Source: UMGS1649 sp045534225
GTDB lineage: Bacteria; Bacillota; Clostridia; TANB77; CAG-465
Direction of reading: 5' to 3'
Assembly: GCA_045534225.1 (NCBI GenBank)
Contig: JAZSJJ010000005.1
Location: 97,666 to 161,665, forward strand
Length of the DNA stretch: 64,000 nucleotides
Both the position numbers and the translations under genes were made by a program. Under the pieces are notes generated by a model. That model saw only the letters and a list, made by a program, of their open reading frames with translations. It did not search any database and was not told where the DNA came from. Of this stretch, positions 26,345 through 35,619 are shown piece after piece (the stretch's first letter is position 1; every line of letters begins with the position of its first letter).

Positions 26345-27824
26345 ATAATATTATACAGATTAATCCGCCACAACCTTCGTTAATTAATCTTTCTAATGTT
26401 TCTTGAAGTTTCATTCTAGCTTCATCTGGCATTTTGTATAGTTTATTGTGAAGTCCTTCGTTAACTAATTCGTGTAGAGATTTGCCAAAGATATTAGATT
26501 TCCATATAGACTTAGGATCGTTTTCAAATTCTGCCAAAAGATATTTTACTAAATCTTCAGATTGTTTTTCGCTTCCAACTATAGGAGATACTTCTGTTTC
26601 AATATCTGCTTTTATCATATGAATAGATGGGGCAGAAGCTTTTAATTTAACGCCATATTTAGTACCTTGTTTAACTATTTCTGGCTCTTCCAAAGTTAAC
26701 TCATCTATATCTGGAGTTACTATTCCATAGCCTTTAATGTTAACTTCTTCTAATGCATCTTTTATCTTAGAATAATCTTTTTTTACCTTAGAGTAGTCAT
26801 CAATAAGAGTAAATATATCACATTCTGAATGTATTTCGTTTCCTGTTTTTTCAGAGAGAACTTTAAAGAACCATTCGTCTTTAATATCCATTTTAATTGT
26901 TATACATCCATCAGACATATTAGCTTCGTCAACCGCGATATCTTTAAATATATCTGAATCTTTAATGAAGTCTTTAGTTAGTTTGGTTATTTCTCTAATT
27001 GAAGTATCCTTTAAGAAGTTATCTTTTACTAAAGATATTATTTTATCTTTTAATGGATAAGTGATATCTAGCATATTAAACCAATTAGGGAGTTTGAAAC
27101 TAATTTCACTTACAGGAAACTCCTCTAACACTCTAGAGAACATTTCTTTAATGTCTTTTTCTGTTAAATCTAAAGCGTTGCTAGCTACTACAGGAACATC
27201 ATATTTTTCTTCTAACTCGCATCTTAGGGTTTCAGTTTTAGTTGAAGTTGGTTCTTTAGAGTTAAGCATTACAACAAATGGTTTGTTGCATTCTTTAAGT
27301 TCGCGTATTACTCTTTCTTCGGCAGCCACATAGTTTTCTCTTGGAATATCTGTAATACTACCATCTGTTGTAACAACAAGACCAATAGTAGAATGATCAC
27401 AAATTACTTTGTGTGTCCCGGTTTCAGCAGCTTTAGCAAATGGTAGCTCATCATCTGACCATGGAGTTCTTACCATTCTTGGCATATTGCCTTCAAGATG
27501 CCCCATTGCATCGTTTACCAAATATCCAACACAATCTACGAGCCTTGCTTTCATTTTAACGTTACCATTTAAGGTAATATCTACAGATTCGTTAGGAACA
27601 AATTTAGGTTCTGTAGTCATAATGGTTTTTCCAGCTGCGCTTTGTGGCAGTTCATCTATTGCACGTTCTTGTTTATGTGGATTATCTATACTTGGTATAA
27701 CAAGTCTTTCCATGAAGTTCTTAATAAATGTAGATTTACCCGTTCTAACTGGCCCTACAACGCCAATATATATATCCCCGCCTGTTCTAGCAGATATATC
27801 CTTGTAAATATCTATGCTTTTCAT
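26343..27824 (-). CDS. spoIVA: Stage IV sporulation protein A
   Basis: ATPase that polymerises around the forespore and forms the base of the spore coat. 493 aa, as in Bacillus. The Walker A motif GPVRTGKST is at residues 24-32, followed by AAGKTIMTTEPKFVP, LVDCVGY (Walker B/switch region) and TDGSITDIPRENYV, all diagnostic. The C-terminal end keeps the family's G-G-L-I-C pattern. Essential for sporulation in studied species, so the organism is very probably a spore former. Confidence 0.97.
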   Translation of the reverse strand: MKSIDIYKDISARTGGDIYIGVVGPVRTGKSTFIKNFMERLVIPSIDNPHKQERAIDELPQSAAGKTIMTTEPKFVPNESVDITLNGNVKMKARLVDCVGYLVNDAMGHLEGNMPRMVRTPWSDDELPFAKAAETGTHKVICDHSTIGLVVTTDGSITDIPRENYVAAEERVIRELKECNKPFVVMLNSKEPTSTKTETLRCELEEKYDVPVVASNALDLTEKDIKEMFSRVLEEFPVSEISFKLPNWFNMLDITYPLKDKIISLVKDNFLKDTSIREITKLTKDFIKDSDIFKDIAVDEANMSDGCITIKMDIKDEWFFKVLSEKTGNEIHSECDIFTLIDDYSKVKKDYSKIKDALEEVNIKGYGIVTPDIDELTLEEPEIVKQGTKYGVKLKASAPSIHMIKADIETEVSPIVGSEKQSEDLVKYLLAEFENDPKSIWKSNIFGKSLHELVNEGLHNKLYKMPDEARMKLQETLERLINEGCGGLICIIL

Positions 27825-27851
27825 AATTTACCTCCAATATTTCTTAATACA

Positions 27852-27880
27852 AATATACGAGCATCAAGAAAAAATATTAC
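27852..27880 (-). promoter_or_regulatory. Possible sigma-E-type promoter of spoIVA
   Basis: Minus strand: GTAATATT (27880-27873), a 13-bp spacer and CGTATATT (27859-27852), resembling the sigma-E pattern (ATATT, CATACATT). spoIVA is sigma-E-dependent in Bacillus; the match here is approximate. Confidence 0.35.
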
Positions 27881-27982
27881 AATTTCTATGCGAAAAAATA
27901 TAATGTATATTTTTTACTATACTTTTTCATAAAAATGTAGTAGAATGTACTTAGGAAAAATTATTCTTAAGGCGGAGGTAAT

Positions 27983-29671
27983 ATGAATAAAATATGGAAG
28001 ATAAAAGATATAGATAATAACAAGGTAAAAGAATATGTAGAAAAGTTTAAGATTTCTGAAGTAGCAGCAAAGATGTTACTTGCAAAAGACTTAACAGAAG
28101 ATAAAATAGACGAATATTTAAATCCAAGTATAGATAAACTTCATGATCCATACCTTCTAAATGATATGGACGTTCTTGTAGATAGAATAATCCTTGCTAA
28201 GACTAGAAACGAAAAAGTAGCCATATATGGAGATTATGATGTTGACGGAATAACAAGCATAACTTTAATATATACATTCCTAAGAGATTTGGGATTAGAC
28301 ATGGTATATTATTTACCAGATAGAATAGAAGAAGGTTACGGGCTAAACATAGAAGCATTAAAGAAATTAAAAGATGAAGGAGTTTCTTTAGTAATAACAG
28401 TGGACTGTGGTATTTCTGCAGTAAGTGAAGTAGAATACGCTAAAAGTATAGGGTTGGATGTATGTATAACAGATCACCACGAGTGTTCAGATACATTACC
28501 AAATGCAATTAGTATAGTAAATCCCAAAAGACCAGATTCAACATACCCATTTAATTCTTTGGCTGGAGTAGGAGTAACATTTAAGGTGCTTTCTGCAATA
28601 GTTAAAAGATTAGGTTTAGATGAAAATGAATATCTAAAATATTTAGATATAGCAGCAGTAGGAACAATAGCAGATATAGTTCCACTAGTTGGAGAAAATA
28701 GAATAATAACAGCTAACGGATTGGAATTATTAGCTAAAACAAAAAATGAAGGATTAAAAGCTTTAATGAAGGTTGCTAGAATAGAAAAGGTAGATTCAGA
28801 TAATGTATCTTTTGGAATAGCACCAAGAATAAATGCAAGTGGAAGAATGGCAGATGCAACAGTTGCAGTTAAAATGCTTCTTGCAGAAAATGAAATGGAA
28901 GCATACAAATATGCTAAAGTTTTAGATTCACAAAACACAAAAAGACAAGAAGTAGAAAAAGGAATATATAATGAAGCAATAGAACAAATAGAAAAGAATG
29001 GCTTAGATAAAAGAAAATCTATGGTTATAGCAGGAGAAAACTGGCATCAAGGAGTAATTGGAATAGTTGCTTCTAAACTTACAGAAAAATACTTGAAACC
29101 GGTAATACTTTTAGCGTATGATGGAGCGACTGCTAAAGGTAGCGGAAGAATACCAGCGGGTATTTCGTTATACGATGCACTATCTGAATGTTCAGATTTA
29201 TTGACAACATTTGGTGGTCACGAACTTGCGGCAGGACTTACATTAGAGACTAAAAATATAGAGGCGTTCAGAGAAAAGTTTGAACAAGTAATAACTTCTA
29301 TGAAGGAAGAGGATTTTGTAAGAATTATAGATATAGATACGGAAATAACTAAAAAGGATATTACATTAAACATATTAGAGGATATCAATCTTTTAGCACC
29401 ATTTGGACAAAAGAATAAAAAACCTGTGTTTATGTATAAAAACCTAAAGGTAACAAGTGTTTCTACGCTAAAAGAAGATAAACATTTGAAATTTAGATTA
29501 AGTGATGGAGATTTCTATGTGGATGCTGTGTTCTTTGGAGCAGGAAATAGAAGAGATGAAGTTACTCTTGGTGATAGGATAGATGTAGCAGTAAATGTTT
29601 CATTAAATGAATTCCAAGGAAGAAAATCTATACAATTTTTAATGGCAGATTTTAAGAAAAGTATGGTGTAA
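27983..29671 (+). CDS. recJ: Single-stranded-DNA exonuclease RecJ
   Basis: 5'-3' exonuclease of recombination and mismatch repair. 562 aa, near the usual core length. The DHH-family motifs YGDYDVDGITS (about residues 80-90), VDCGIS and ITDHHE are present, then the DHHA1 domain with ASGRMADA and TFGGHELAAG and a C-terminal OB-like domain. The start is preceded by GGCGGAGG. The stop overlaps the next start by one base (TAATG), so the pair is translationally coupled. Confidence 0.95.
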   Translation: MNKIWKIKDIDNNKVKEYVEKFKISEVAAKMLLAKDLTEDKIDEYLNPSIDKLHDPYLLNDMDVLVDRIILAKTRNEKVAIYGDYDVDGITSITLIYTFLRDLGLDMVYYLPDRIEEGYGLNIEALKKLKDEGVSLVITVDCGISAVSEVEYAKSIGLDVCITDHHECSDTLPNAISIVNPKRPDSTYPFNSLAGVGVTFKVLSAIVKRLGLDENEYLKYLDIAAVGTIADIVPLVGENRIITANGLELLAKTKNEGLKALMKVARIEKVDSDNVSFGIAPRINASGRMADATVAVKMLLAENEMEAYKYAKVLDSQNTKRQEVEKGIYNEAIEQIEKNGLDKRKSMVIAGENWHQGVIGIVASKLTEKYLKPVILLAYDGATAKGSGRIPAGISLYDALSECSDLLTTFGGHELAAGLTLETKNIEAFREKFEQVITSMKEEDFVRIIDIDTEITKKDITLNILEDINLLAPFGQKNKKPVFMYKNLKVTSVSTLKEDKHLKFRLSDGDFYVDAVFFGAGNRRDEVTLGDRIDVAVNVSLNEFQGRKSIQFLMADFKKSMV

Positions 29672-30354
29672 TGAAAATGTTGTTAAAGGAAACAGAAAAA
29701 ATTGAAGTTTATCTTTACGAAATAGAGATAGAGAATACAGGACATATTACAAATATGTATGTAATAAAAGATAAAGGTACAAATAAAATAGCTGTTATAG
29801 ATCCAGCATTTGATGGTAAAAATATAAAAAATACTATTAAATCAATAGGTGAACTTGAATGTGTAATTATAACTCATTCTCATGCAGATCATATAGCAGG
29901 TCTTGCAGAATTAGTAAATGACATAGATATAAATGTATATATTCATTCATTAGATAAAGAGGGGCTTTGGAATACTACGTTTAATGAAGAACAAGTGGTT
30001 GGAACAAATGTAAAATTGGTAGATAAAGAGAGAGTATACGTAGTAGAAGAAAATGATGAAATAAAAATAGGAGATACAATATTTTTTGTAATGCATACTC
30101 CGGGACATACGCAAGGCTCAATGGTTATATATAGCGAAAGTGAAAATGTGTTATTTGCAGGGGATACAATATTTAAGAATTCTTATGGTAGAACAGATTT
30201 AATTACAAGCAATAATAATGCGATGGGTATAAGTCTAGATAAGATTTTTAACAAGTTCAAAAATATATCTGTTTATCCAGGACATGGACCGTTTTTTGAA
30301 CTAGAAGATTCTAAAAGAAGAATTAAAATGTTATATGCATTTAAGGGTTTCTAA
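29671..30354 (+). CDS. Metallo-beta-lactamase-fold hydrolase (glyoxalase II-like)
   Basis: 227 aa. Metal-binding motifs: THSHADHIAG (HxHxDH), HTPGHTQGS, FAGDTIF and a final GHGPFFELE. The layout matches small cytoplasmic hydroxyacylglutathione-hydrolase-like proteins; the substrate is unknown. Its ATG shares a base with the recJ stop codon, so it belongs to the recJ operon. Confidence 0.88.
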   Translation: MKMLLKETEKIEVYLYEIEIENTGHITNMYVIKDKGTNKIAVIDPAFDGKNIKNTIKSIGELECVIITHSHADHIAGLAELVNDIDINVYIHSLDKEGLWNTTFNEEQVVGTNVKLVDKERVYVVEENDEIKIGDTIFFVMHTPGHTQGSMVIYSESENVLFAGDTIFKNSYGRTDLITSNNNAMGISLDKIFNKFKNISVYPGHGPFFELEDSKRRIKMLYAFKGF

Positions 30355-30366
30355 AATAAATAATAA

Positions 30367-30404
30367 AGCAAAAATAGTAATGAGTTAATCATTACTATTT
30401 TTGT
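30367..30404. terminator. Bidirectional terminator after the recJ operon
   Basis: Stem CAAAAATAGTAATGA / TCATTACTATTTTTG between converging transcription units. Confidence 0.85.
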
Positions 30405-30429
30405 TTGTGTAATATGTTTTTATAACAAA

Positions 30430-31851
30430 TTATATTTCTTTATCATCAGATTTAACTTTAACTTCTACTTCTACTTCGCCTTGAACTGCCATTCCAGAAT
30501 CATAACTTGCAACTTCGTCTAAGGTATTTACTGCATTTAATTTATCCATTGTAGCATTTACTCTAGGACTAAATGGAATTTCTTTTGTTCCAACGTGTGG
30601 GATTCTATCATCTGTTTCCATTTCTTTAATAGAGCCAATTGGATCTTTGTTATCCCAATATTCAGTGCCATAGTCTTCTTCTAGAAATTCCTTTTTATAT
30701 CCTGAAGTATCTACTGAAGGAGCATCTGCTATAGATGGTAATGTTAAACCATATTTTGAAAGCACTTCTTCACAATTAACATCTTCAAGATTTAATTCTG
30801 CAACTAGTTGGTCAAATGTTTTCTTACCTAATTTCTTTCTCATAGATGTCGCAACTTCTAATGCTGCTAATTTTTCTTGAGTAGGAGCTAAAGCTGGAAC
30901 ATCGTTTAATTGTTCTATTGTATATGGTGTATTAGTACGTAAACCGTGTTCGTAGTTTGCGGCAAGTCTTTCCATTTCATATCTACTCTTTTCAGAGAAT
31001 GTTTTAGGATCAACGCCTTGTTGCACTTCAGTTGCCATTCTAGCATCCATTGCAGCTAAACATTCATGATATAACGAAGCAGTTAAGTTTGTTATATTTC
31101 TATAATCTGTTTGAGTAAGTTGGCCTTTTCTATTAGGATTGTATTTAATAGAATGCATAGTATCTGTTATGAATGTAACACGTGCCATAAATGTATCGAA
31201 AGCTTTAGGATCTGCAAACTTTTTAGACATAACTTCTCTAAAATGTTCTGGACCTTTTTCTGCTGCTGAAAGGAATTCTTTTTCAGATACACCCAAAGCA
31301 GTGTGAACCATTGTACCTGCAAATATTAAATCGTTATATCCAACGTGTCTCATCATACATTTTGGATCTGAACCAGGCCCCATATCTGCAGATAGACGCA
31401 TGTTCATAGTAAGTCTAGATGCTTTCATTTCAGTTAAGATTTCGTTAAAGCTTACACCTTTTAATCTACCGTTTTTACCAACTCTAATAAATGAATTTGG
31501 ATCTTCGGCAAGTAAATCTTCGCCAACGTGTCCTAATTCATGGAACATTGCGCATAAATGAGCTACATAGCTTTCATTTCTCGCAGACATACCTGCATAG
31601 TTTAATGTTATCTTCTTTTCTTCTGGATTGTATGTAGCATTAAGAGAAGAGTCTGGACGATCATCTATCTCTATTGTATCTAAGTTTTGTAACATTGTAT
31701 CTAGTTTTGCGCGAACTTCTTTATCAGTTAGACCAAATTCAGCTGCGCTTCTAGATAAATATTCGTTAAGTAACGGCCATGAAGACTCTGGATAACCATG
31801 AGCTTCAAAATCCGAATTAAAATTATATTTTTTATATTTTCTTGCTGCCAT
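30430..31851 (-). CDS. Orphan protein with HELGH metalloprotease motif, 473 aa
   Basis: No family recognised. Residues 104-108 are HELGH in the context AHLCAMFHELGHVGEDLL, a zincin active-site helix; NEILTE (136-141) could supply the third zinc ligand as in gluzincins. The rest is mostly helical (to about residue 380) with an acidic, low-complexity tail ending EVEVEVKVK. No signal peptide or membrane segment is visible, so it acts in the cytoplasm or leaves by another route. Codon use matches the host. It forms a two-gene unit with the 72-codon-class gene just upstream. Possible roles (protease toxin, regulator, effector) are speculation. Confidence 0.75.
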   Translation of the reverse strand: MAARKYKKYNFNSDFEAHGYPESSWPLLNEYLSRSAAEFGLTDKEVRAKLDTMLQNLDTIEIDDRPDSSLNATYNPEEKKITLNYAGMSARNESYVAHLCAMFHELGHVGEDLLAEDPNSFIRVGKNGRLKGVSFNEILTEMKASRLTMNMRLSADMGPGSDPKCMMRHVGYNDLIFAGTMVHTALGVSEKEFLSAAEKGPEHFREVMSKKFADPKAFDTFMARVTFITDTMHSIKYNPNRKGQLTQTDYRNITNLTASLYHECLAAMDARMATEVQQGVDPKTFSEKSRYEMERLAANYEHGLRTNTPYTIEQLNDVPALAPTQEKLAALEVATSMRKKLGKKTFDQLVAELNLEDVNCEEVLSKYGLTLPSIADAPSVDTSGYKKEFLEEDYGTEYWDNKDPIGSIKEMETDDRIPHVGTKEIPFSPRVNATMDKLNAVNTLDEVASYDSGMAVQGEVEVEVKVKSDDKEI

Positions 31852-31860
31852 ATTAACCTC

Positions 31861-32058
31861 CTAAACAATATCTAGAGGTTTAGCTTCAAGCATATCTAAA
31901 ATTGTATTTATTAAACCTTCATCCTTTATTAAAACTAATTTGAAATTTTCTTTATCGTAAAGATAAATATTTTCTTCAATATCTAAATAATATATAGAAC
32001 CATCAAATTCTATAGAGCCAAGTAATGGAACTCCATTTATTTCGTTTTTCCCCGCCAT
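31861..32058 (-). CDS. Small partner of the HELGH protein, 65 aa
   Basis: The start is ATG 32058-32056 because GGAGGG lies 6 bases upstream; an ATG 7 codons earlier precedes that site. The protein begins MAGKNEINGVPLLGS and is probably a small beta-rich domain (IEFDGSIYYLDIEENIYLYD) plus a helix. It ends 9 bases before the metalloprotease-like gene, so the two are co-transcribed. Function unknown; an inhibitor or adaptor is possible. Confidence 0.65.
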   Translation of the reverse strand: MAGKNEINGVPLLGSIEFDGSIYYLDIEENIYLYDKENFKLVLIKDEGLINTILDMLEAKPLDIV

Positions 32059-32147
32059 ATATATCCCTCCATAATACAAAAATTATATTATATATAAATT
32101 TCGATGTCAAGGAATGAAAATATAGAGATTTATGAATTTGTAAAGTA

Positions 32148-32176
32148 TAGACAGAAACTGGCTTTTGTGGTATAAT
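32148..32176 (+). promoter_or_regulatory. Promoter of the ung-queA-tgt region
   Basis: TAGACA (32148-32153), a 17-bp spacer and TATAAT (32171-32176) with extended TG. Confidence 0.65.
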
Positions 32177-32200
32177 AATTATGTAGAGGTATGTTTGAAA

Positions 32201-32866
32201 ATGGTAACAAGTTTTAGCGAATTATTAGAAATAGAAAAGGGTAAAGAATACTTTAAGGAATTAACAGAATTTATAGACAATGAATACGCATCAAAAACAA
32301 TTTTCCCAGCAAGAGAAAATGTTATGAATGCTATGAAATATACACCATATAAAAATGTTAAAGTAGTAATAGTTGGACAAGATCCTTATCACGGAGTAGG
32401 AGAAGCGCATGGACTTTGTTTCTCAGTAAACCCAGGGATTAAGGTTCCACCATCATTACAAAATATATATAAAGAATTACATAGAGATTTAGGATTATAC
32501 ATCCCAAATAATGGATACTTACTTAAATGGGCTAAAGAAGGAGTACTAATGTTAAACAGTGTTTTAACAGTTGTAAAAGATACTCCTGGAAGTCACAGAA
32601 AAAAAGGTTGGGAGACATTTACTGATGAAGTAATAAAAGCAGTTAATGATAAACAAGAACCAGTAGTATTTCTTTTATGGGGTGCTTATGCAAAAGAAAA
32701 GAAAGTATTAATTACTAATCCTAAACATCTAGTATTAGAATCTTCACATCCAAGTCCATTCTCAGTAAAAAGTGGTTTCGAAGGATGTGGACATTTTTCT
32801 AAGACAAATGAATTCCTAAAACAAAACGGAAGAGAAGAAATAGATTGGCAAATAGAAAATATATAA
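32201..32866 (+). CDS. ung: Uracil-DNA glycosylase
   Basis: Removes uracil from DNA (family 1). 221 aa from ATG 32201, chosen because GAGGT lies 10 bases upstream and the extra 12 upstream codons (MWYNNYVEV...) are not family-like. The catalytic GQDPYHG is at about residues 57-63 and the HPSPFS loop at about 180. Ten bases separate it from queA. Confidence 0.96.
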   Translation: MVTSFSELLEIEKGKEYFKELTEFIDNEYASKTIFPARENVMNAMKYTPYKNVKVVIVGQDPYHGVGEAHGLCFSVNPGIKVPPSLQNIYKELHRDLGLYIPNNGYLLKWAKEGVLMLNSVLTVVKDTPGSHRKKGWETFTDEVIKAVNDKQEPVVFLLWGAYAKEKKVLITNPKHLVLESSHPSPFSVKSGFEGCGHFSKTNEFLKQNGREEIDWQIENI

Positions 32867-32876
32867 AGGAGAATAA

Positions 32877-33902
32877 ATGAAGACAAGCGATTTTAATTAC
32901 AATTTACCAGAAGAACTAATAGCACAAGTACCACTTAAAGATAGATCAAGCTCCAAATTACTTGTACTAGATAAACATAATGGAAATATTGAACACAGAA
33001 ATTTTAAGGATATAATGGAGTACTTAAATCCAGGAGATACTTTAGTACTAAACAATACAAAAGTAATGCCAGCAAGAATATATGGTACAAGGGAAGGTCA
33101 TACGGGTAAAATAGAAGTACTTTTACTTAAGAATACTGAAGGAGATATTTGGGAATGTTTAGTTGGTCCTGCAAAAAAAGCAAAAATTGGAACAATTTTA
33201 GTGTTTGGGGATAGACTTAAAGGACAAGTTGTTGATATAATAGAAGAAGGTATAAGAAAAATAGAGTTTATATATGATGGAATATTTAATGAAATACTTG
33301 ATGAAATAGGCATTATGCCACTTCCACCATATATAACAGCAACGCTAGAAGATAAAACAAGATATCAAACGGTGTATGCTAAATATACAGGTTCGGCAGC
33401 AGCACCAACAGCAGGTCTTCATTTTACAGAAGAACTACTAGACAAAATAAAAGAAAAAGGTATTAATATAGCATATGTAACATTACACGTAGGACTTGGA
33501 ACATTTAGACCGGTTAAAGTAGACGATGTAGAAACACATGTGATGCATAGTGAATACTACGAAATAGAAAAAGACGCTTGTGATATAATAAATAATACTA
33601 AAAAGAATGGTAACAAAGTAGTTACAGTTGGAACAACATCATGTAGAGTTCTAGAATCAGCTTCAAAAGAAGATGGGACTTTAGTACCAACACATGATAA
33701 TACACAAATATTTATATATCCAGGATATAAATTCAAGGTGGTAGATAATTTAATAACAAATTTCCACTTACCAGAATCTACATTAATTATGTTAGTATCT
33801 GCATTAGCAGGTAAAGAAAATATTATGAACGCATATGAACAAGCCGTAAACGAAAGATATAGATTTTTCAGTTTCGGAGACGCAATGTTTATTAAAGAGT
33901 AG
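32877..33902 (+). CDS. queA: S-adenosylmethionine:tRNA ribosyltransferase-isomerase
   Basis: Queuosine step: transfers ribose from SAM to preQ1 in the tRNA wobble position. 341 aa, full length. The start MKTSDFNYNLPEELIAQ, RSSSKLLVLD, PTAGLHFT and THVMHSEYYEI motifs match the family. Tgt, the partner that inserts preQ1, is one gene downstream. Confidence 0.96.
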   Translation: MKTSDFNYNLPEELIAQVPLKDRSSSKLLVLDKHNGNIEHRNFKDIMEYLNPGDTLVLNNTKVMPARIYGTREGHTGKIEVLLLKNTEGDIWECLVGPAKKAKIGTILVFGDRLKGQVVDIIEEGIRKIEFIYDGIFNEILDEIGIMPLPPYITATLEDKTRYQTVYAKYTGSAAAPTAGLHFTEELLDKIKEKGINIAYVTLHVGLGTFRPVKVDDVETHVMHSEYYEIEKDACDIINNTKKNGNKVVTVGTTSCRVLESASKEDGTLVPTHDNTQIFIYPGYKFKVVDNLITNFHLPESTLIMLVSALAGKENIMNAYEQAVNERYRFFSFGDAMFIKE

Positions 33903-33922
33903 TTTTGAGGAGGTAATAAACT

Positions 33923-35605
33923 ATGGCAAAAGAAACTATTGTAGAGGGATCTCAAGATTTCAAAGATGAATTTTTCGCACAATTAAAGAATTCTGTTATA
34001 CCAACAGAACCAGAGGTGGGAGCTGGCAAAACAGACAGATTAGCAGACCTTTTAGCAAGAAAGGAACAACTTGCAAGAGCTTTGGATGAAGAAACAGATA
34101 CTATAAAGAAAATGACTTTAAGAAGTGAAATTTCTGAAGTTGAAGAAGAAATAGCTAAAATTCAAGGTAAAGACGGCTTGGATGAAAAAGAAACTGCAGA
34201 AGAAGATTTAGACGAAGATGCTAAAAAAGCAGATGAAGCTAAAGCTGAAGAGGCAGAAGAGCAAGATTTAGCGGCAAGAGAAGCTCAAGAAAGAGAAGAA
34301 GCAGAAAAGAAACAAAGAGAAGCTAGAAGTCTAGCTTTAAGAGAACAATATCATGAAGCGTTAGTTGCTCTATACAACCATAAGGTAGTAAGTGCTGAAG
34401 AAGCAAAAGCTGCTCAACTTTCTATGACATCAAGAGAAGCTTTCGATAAAGAACTACAATTAGAAGCAGAAATGTATAGACTAAGAGATGAATACTTATC
34501 TTTAGGAAATGAAGATCCATATACAGAACTTAGAACAGAATTAATGAAAAAAGAAAGAATGGCTGTAGATCCAATGGAATCTGTAATTAGAAGAGATGCA
34601 AAAGAATTTGCAGAACTTCAAAGAAAAGTAGCAGATATAGATGCAAGAATTGCAGATATAGATAGACAAATTGCAGATGACCAAATGTCTGAAGGTGTTG
34701 CAGAAAAATTAAGACAAGAAAGAACAGAGTTAGAAGCTAGAAAAAGTGCAACTGTAAAGAAAGCAACGGTGCTTAAAGAAAGATTAACTCCAATAGTAGC
34801 AGAAAAAGCAAGACGTTCAGAAGCAAGACTAGAATTAGATGCTAAACTTGTAGAAACATTTAGTCCGGAAGACAGTAAAAATCATCAATACCAACAAAAA
34901 CAAGCACAAACAATAACAACTAATACAGAACAAGGATTAAGACAAGAATATAGACATCTAAATGAAAGAATTGGACGCAGAGAAGAACGTATATTAGAAC
35001 TTAAAGAACAATTATCTAGAACACCAATAGATGACTTCGAAGGAAGATTAAATTTATTAACAGAATTAGATAGGGAAGCTACATTATTAGAAGCAGATAG
35101 AGAATCAAGAACTGATTTAAGAAGAAAAGACAGATTAACACCAGAACAAAGAGCTAAAAAAGCTAAAGAACGTGAAGAAGAAATTGAAACAAGAGCTGAA
35201 GACTTCTATAAAGAAACAGATGAGGCTAGGGATTTAGTAAGAGCTCAAAACAAATTTATTGGACAAGACACAGTTGCAAATCCAGTACAAAATACAATTA
35301 CAGAAACCACAGATAGAAATATTAAAACTGTAGCTGCAACACATGCTATAATATCAGGTGGACCAAACGATTCTTTATCTAAAAACTATTTAGAATATCA
35401 ATCTACAAAGCAAATTCTTACAGTAATGAGAGATGATGAAGAAGTTGCACCATCTGTAATACCTGGTCTAGAAGATAAAGTTATAGACATTGAAGATGTT
35501 GAAGAAGCTCAAAAATACTTAGAACAAAACGATGAATTAGCAAGAGCTAATGAACAACTATTAGAACAACAAAAACAAGTAGAAGAAAGAACAGCAAATA
35601 TATAA
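33923..35605 (+). CDS. Long coiled-coil orphan between queA and tgt, 560 aa
   Basis: No enzymatic motif. The protein is extremely rich in E, K, R, A and D; nearly everything between residues 30 and 440 is predicted coiled coil (for example DIDARIADIDRQIAD and ERIGRREERILELKEQL). The C-terminal 100 residues are less regular. No membrane or signal segment. RBS GGAGG, 20 bases after queA, 14 before tgt, so it is in the queuosine operon, though it has no evident queuosine function. Structural or scaffolding roles are possible. Confidence 0.75.
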   Translation: MAKETIVEGSQDFKDEFFAQLKNSVIPTEPEVGAGKTDRLADLLARKEQLARALDEETDTIKKMTLRSEISEVEEEIAKIQGKDGLDEKETAEEDLDEDAKKADEAKAEEAEEQDLAAREAQEREEAEKKQREARSLALREQYHEALVALYNHKVVSAEEAKAAQLSMTSREAFDKELQLEAEMYRLRDEYLSLGNEDPYTELRTELMKKERMAVDPMESVIRRDAKEFAELQRKVADIDARIADIDRQIADDQMSEGVAEKLRQERTELEARKSATVKKATVLKERLTPIVAEKARRSEARLELDAKLVETFSPEDSKNHQYQQKQAQTITTNTEQGLRQEYRHLNERIGRREERILELKEQLSRTPIDDFEGRLNLLTELDREATLLEADRESRTDLRRKDRLTPEQRAKKAKEREEEIETRAEDFYKETDEARDLVRAQNKFIGQDTVANPVQNTITETTDRNIKTVAATHAIISGGPNDSLSKNYLEYQSTKQILTVMRDDEEVAPSVIPGLEDKVIDIEDVEEAQKYLEQNDELARANEQLLEQQKQVEERTANI

Positions 35606-35619
35606 TAGAAAGGTAAAAC

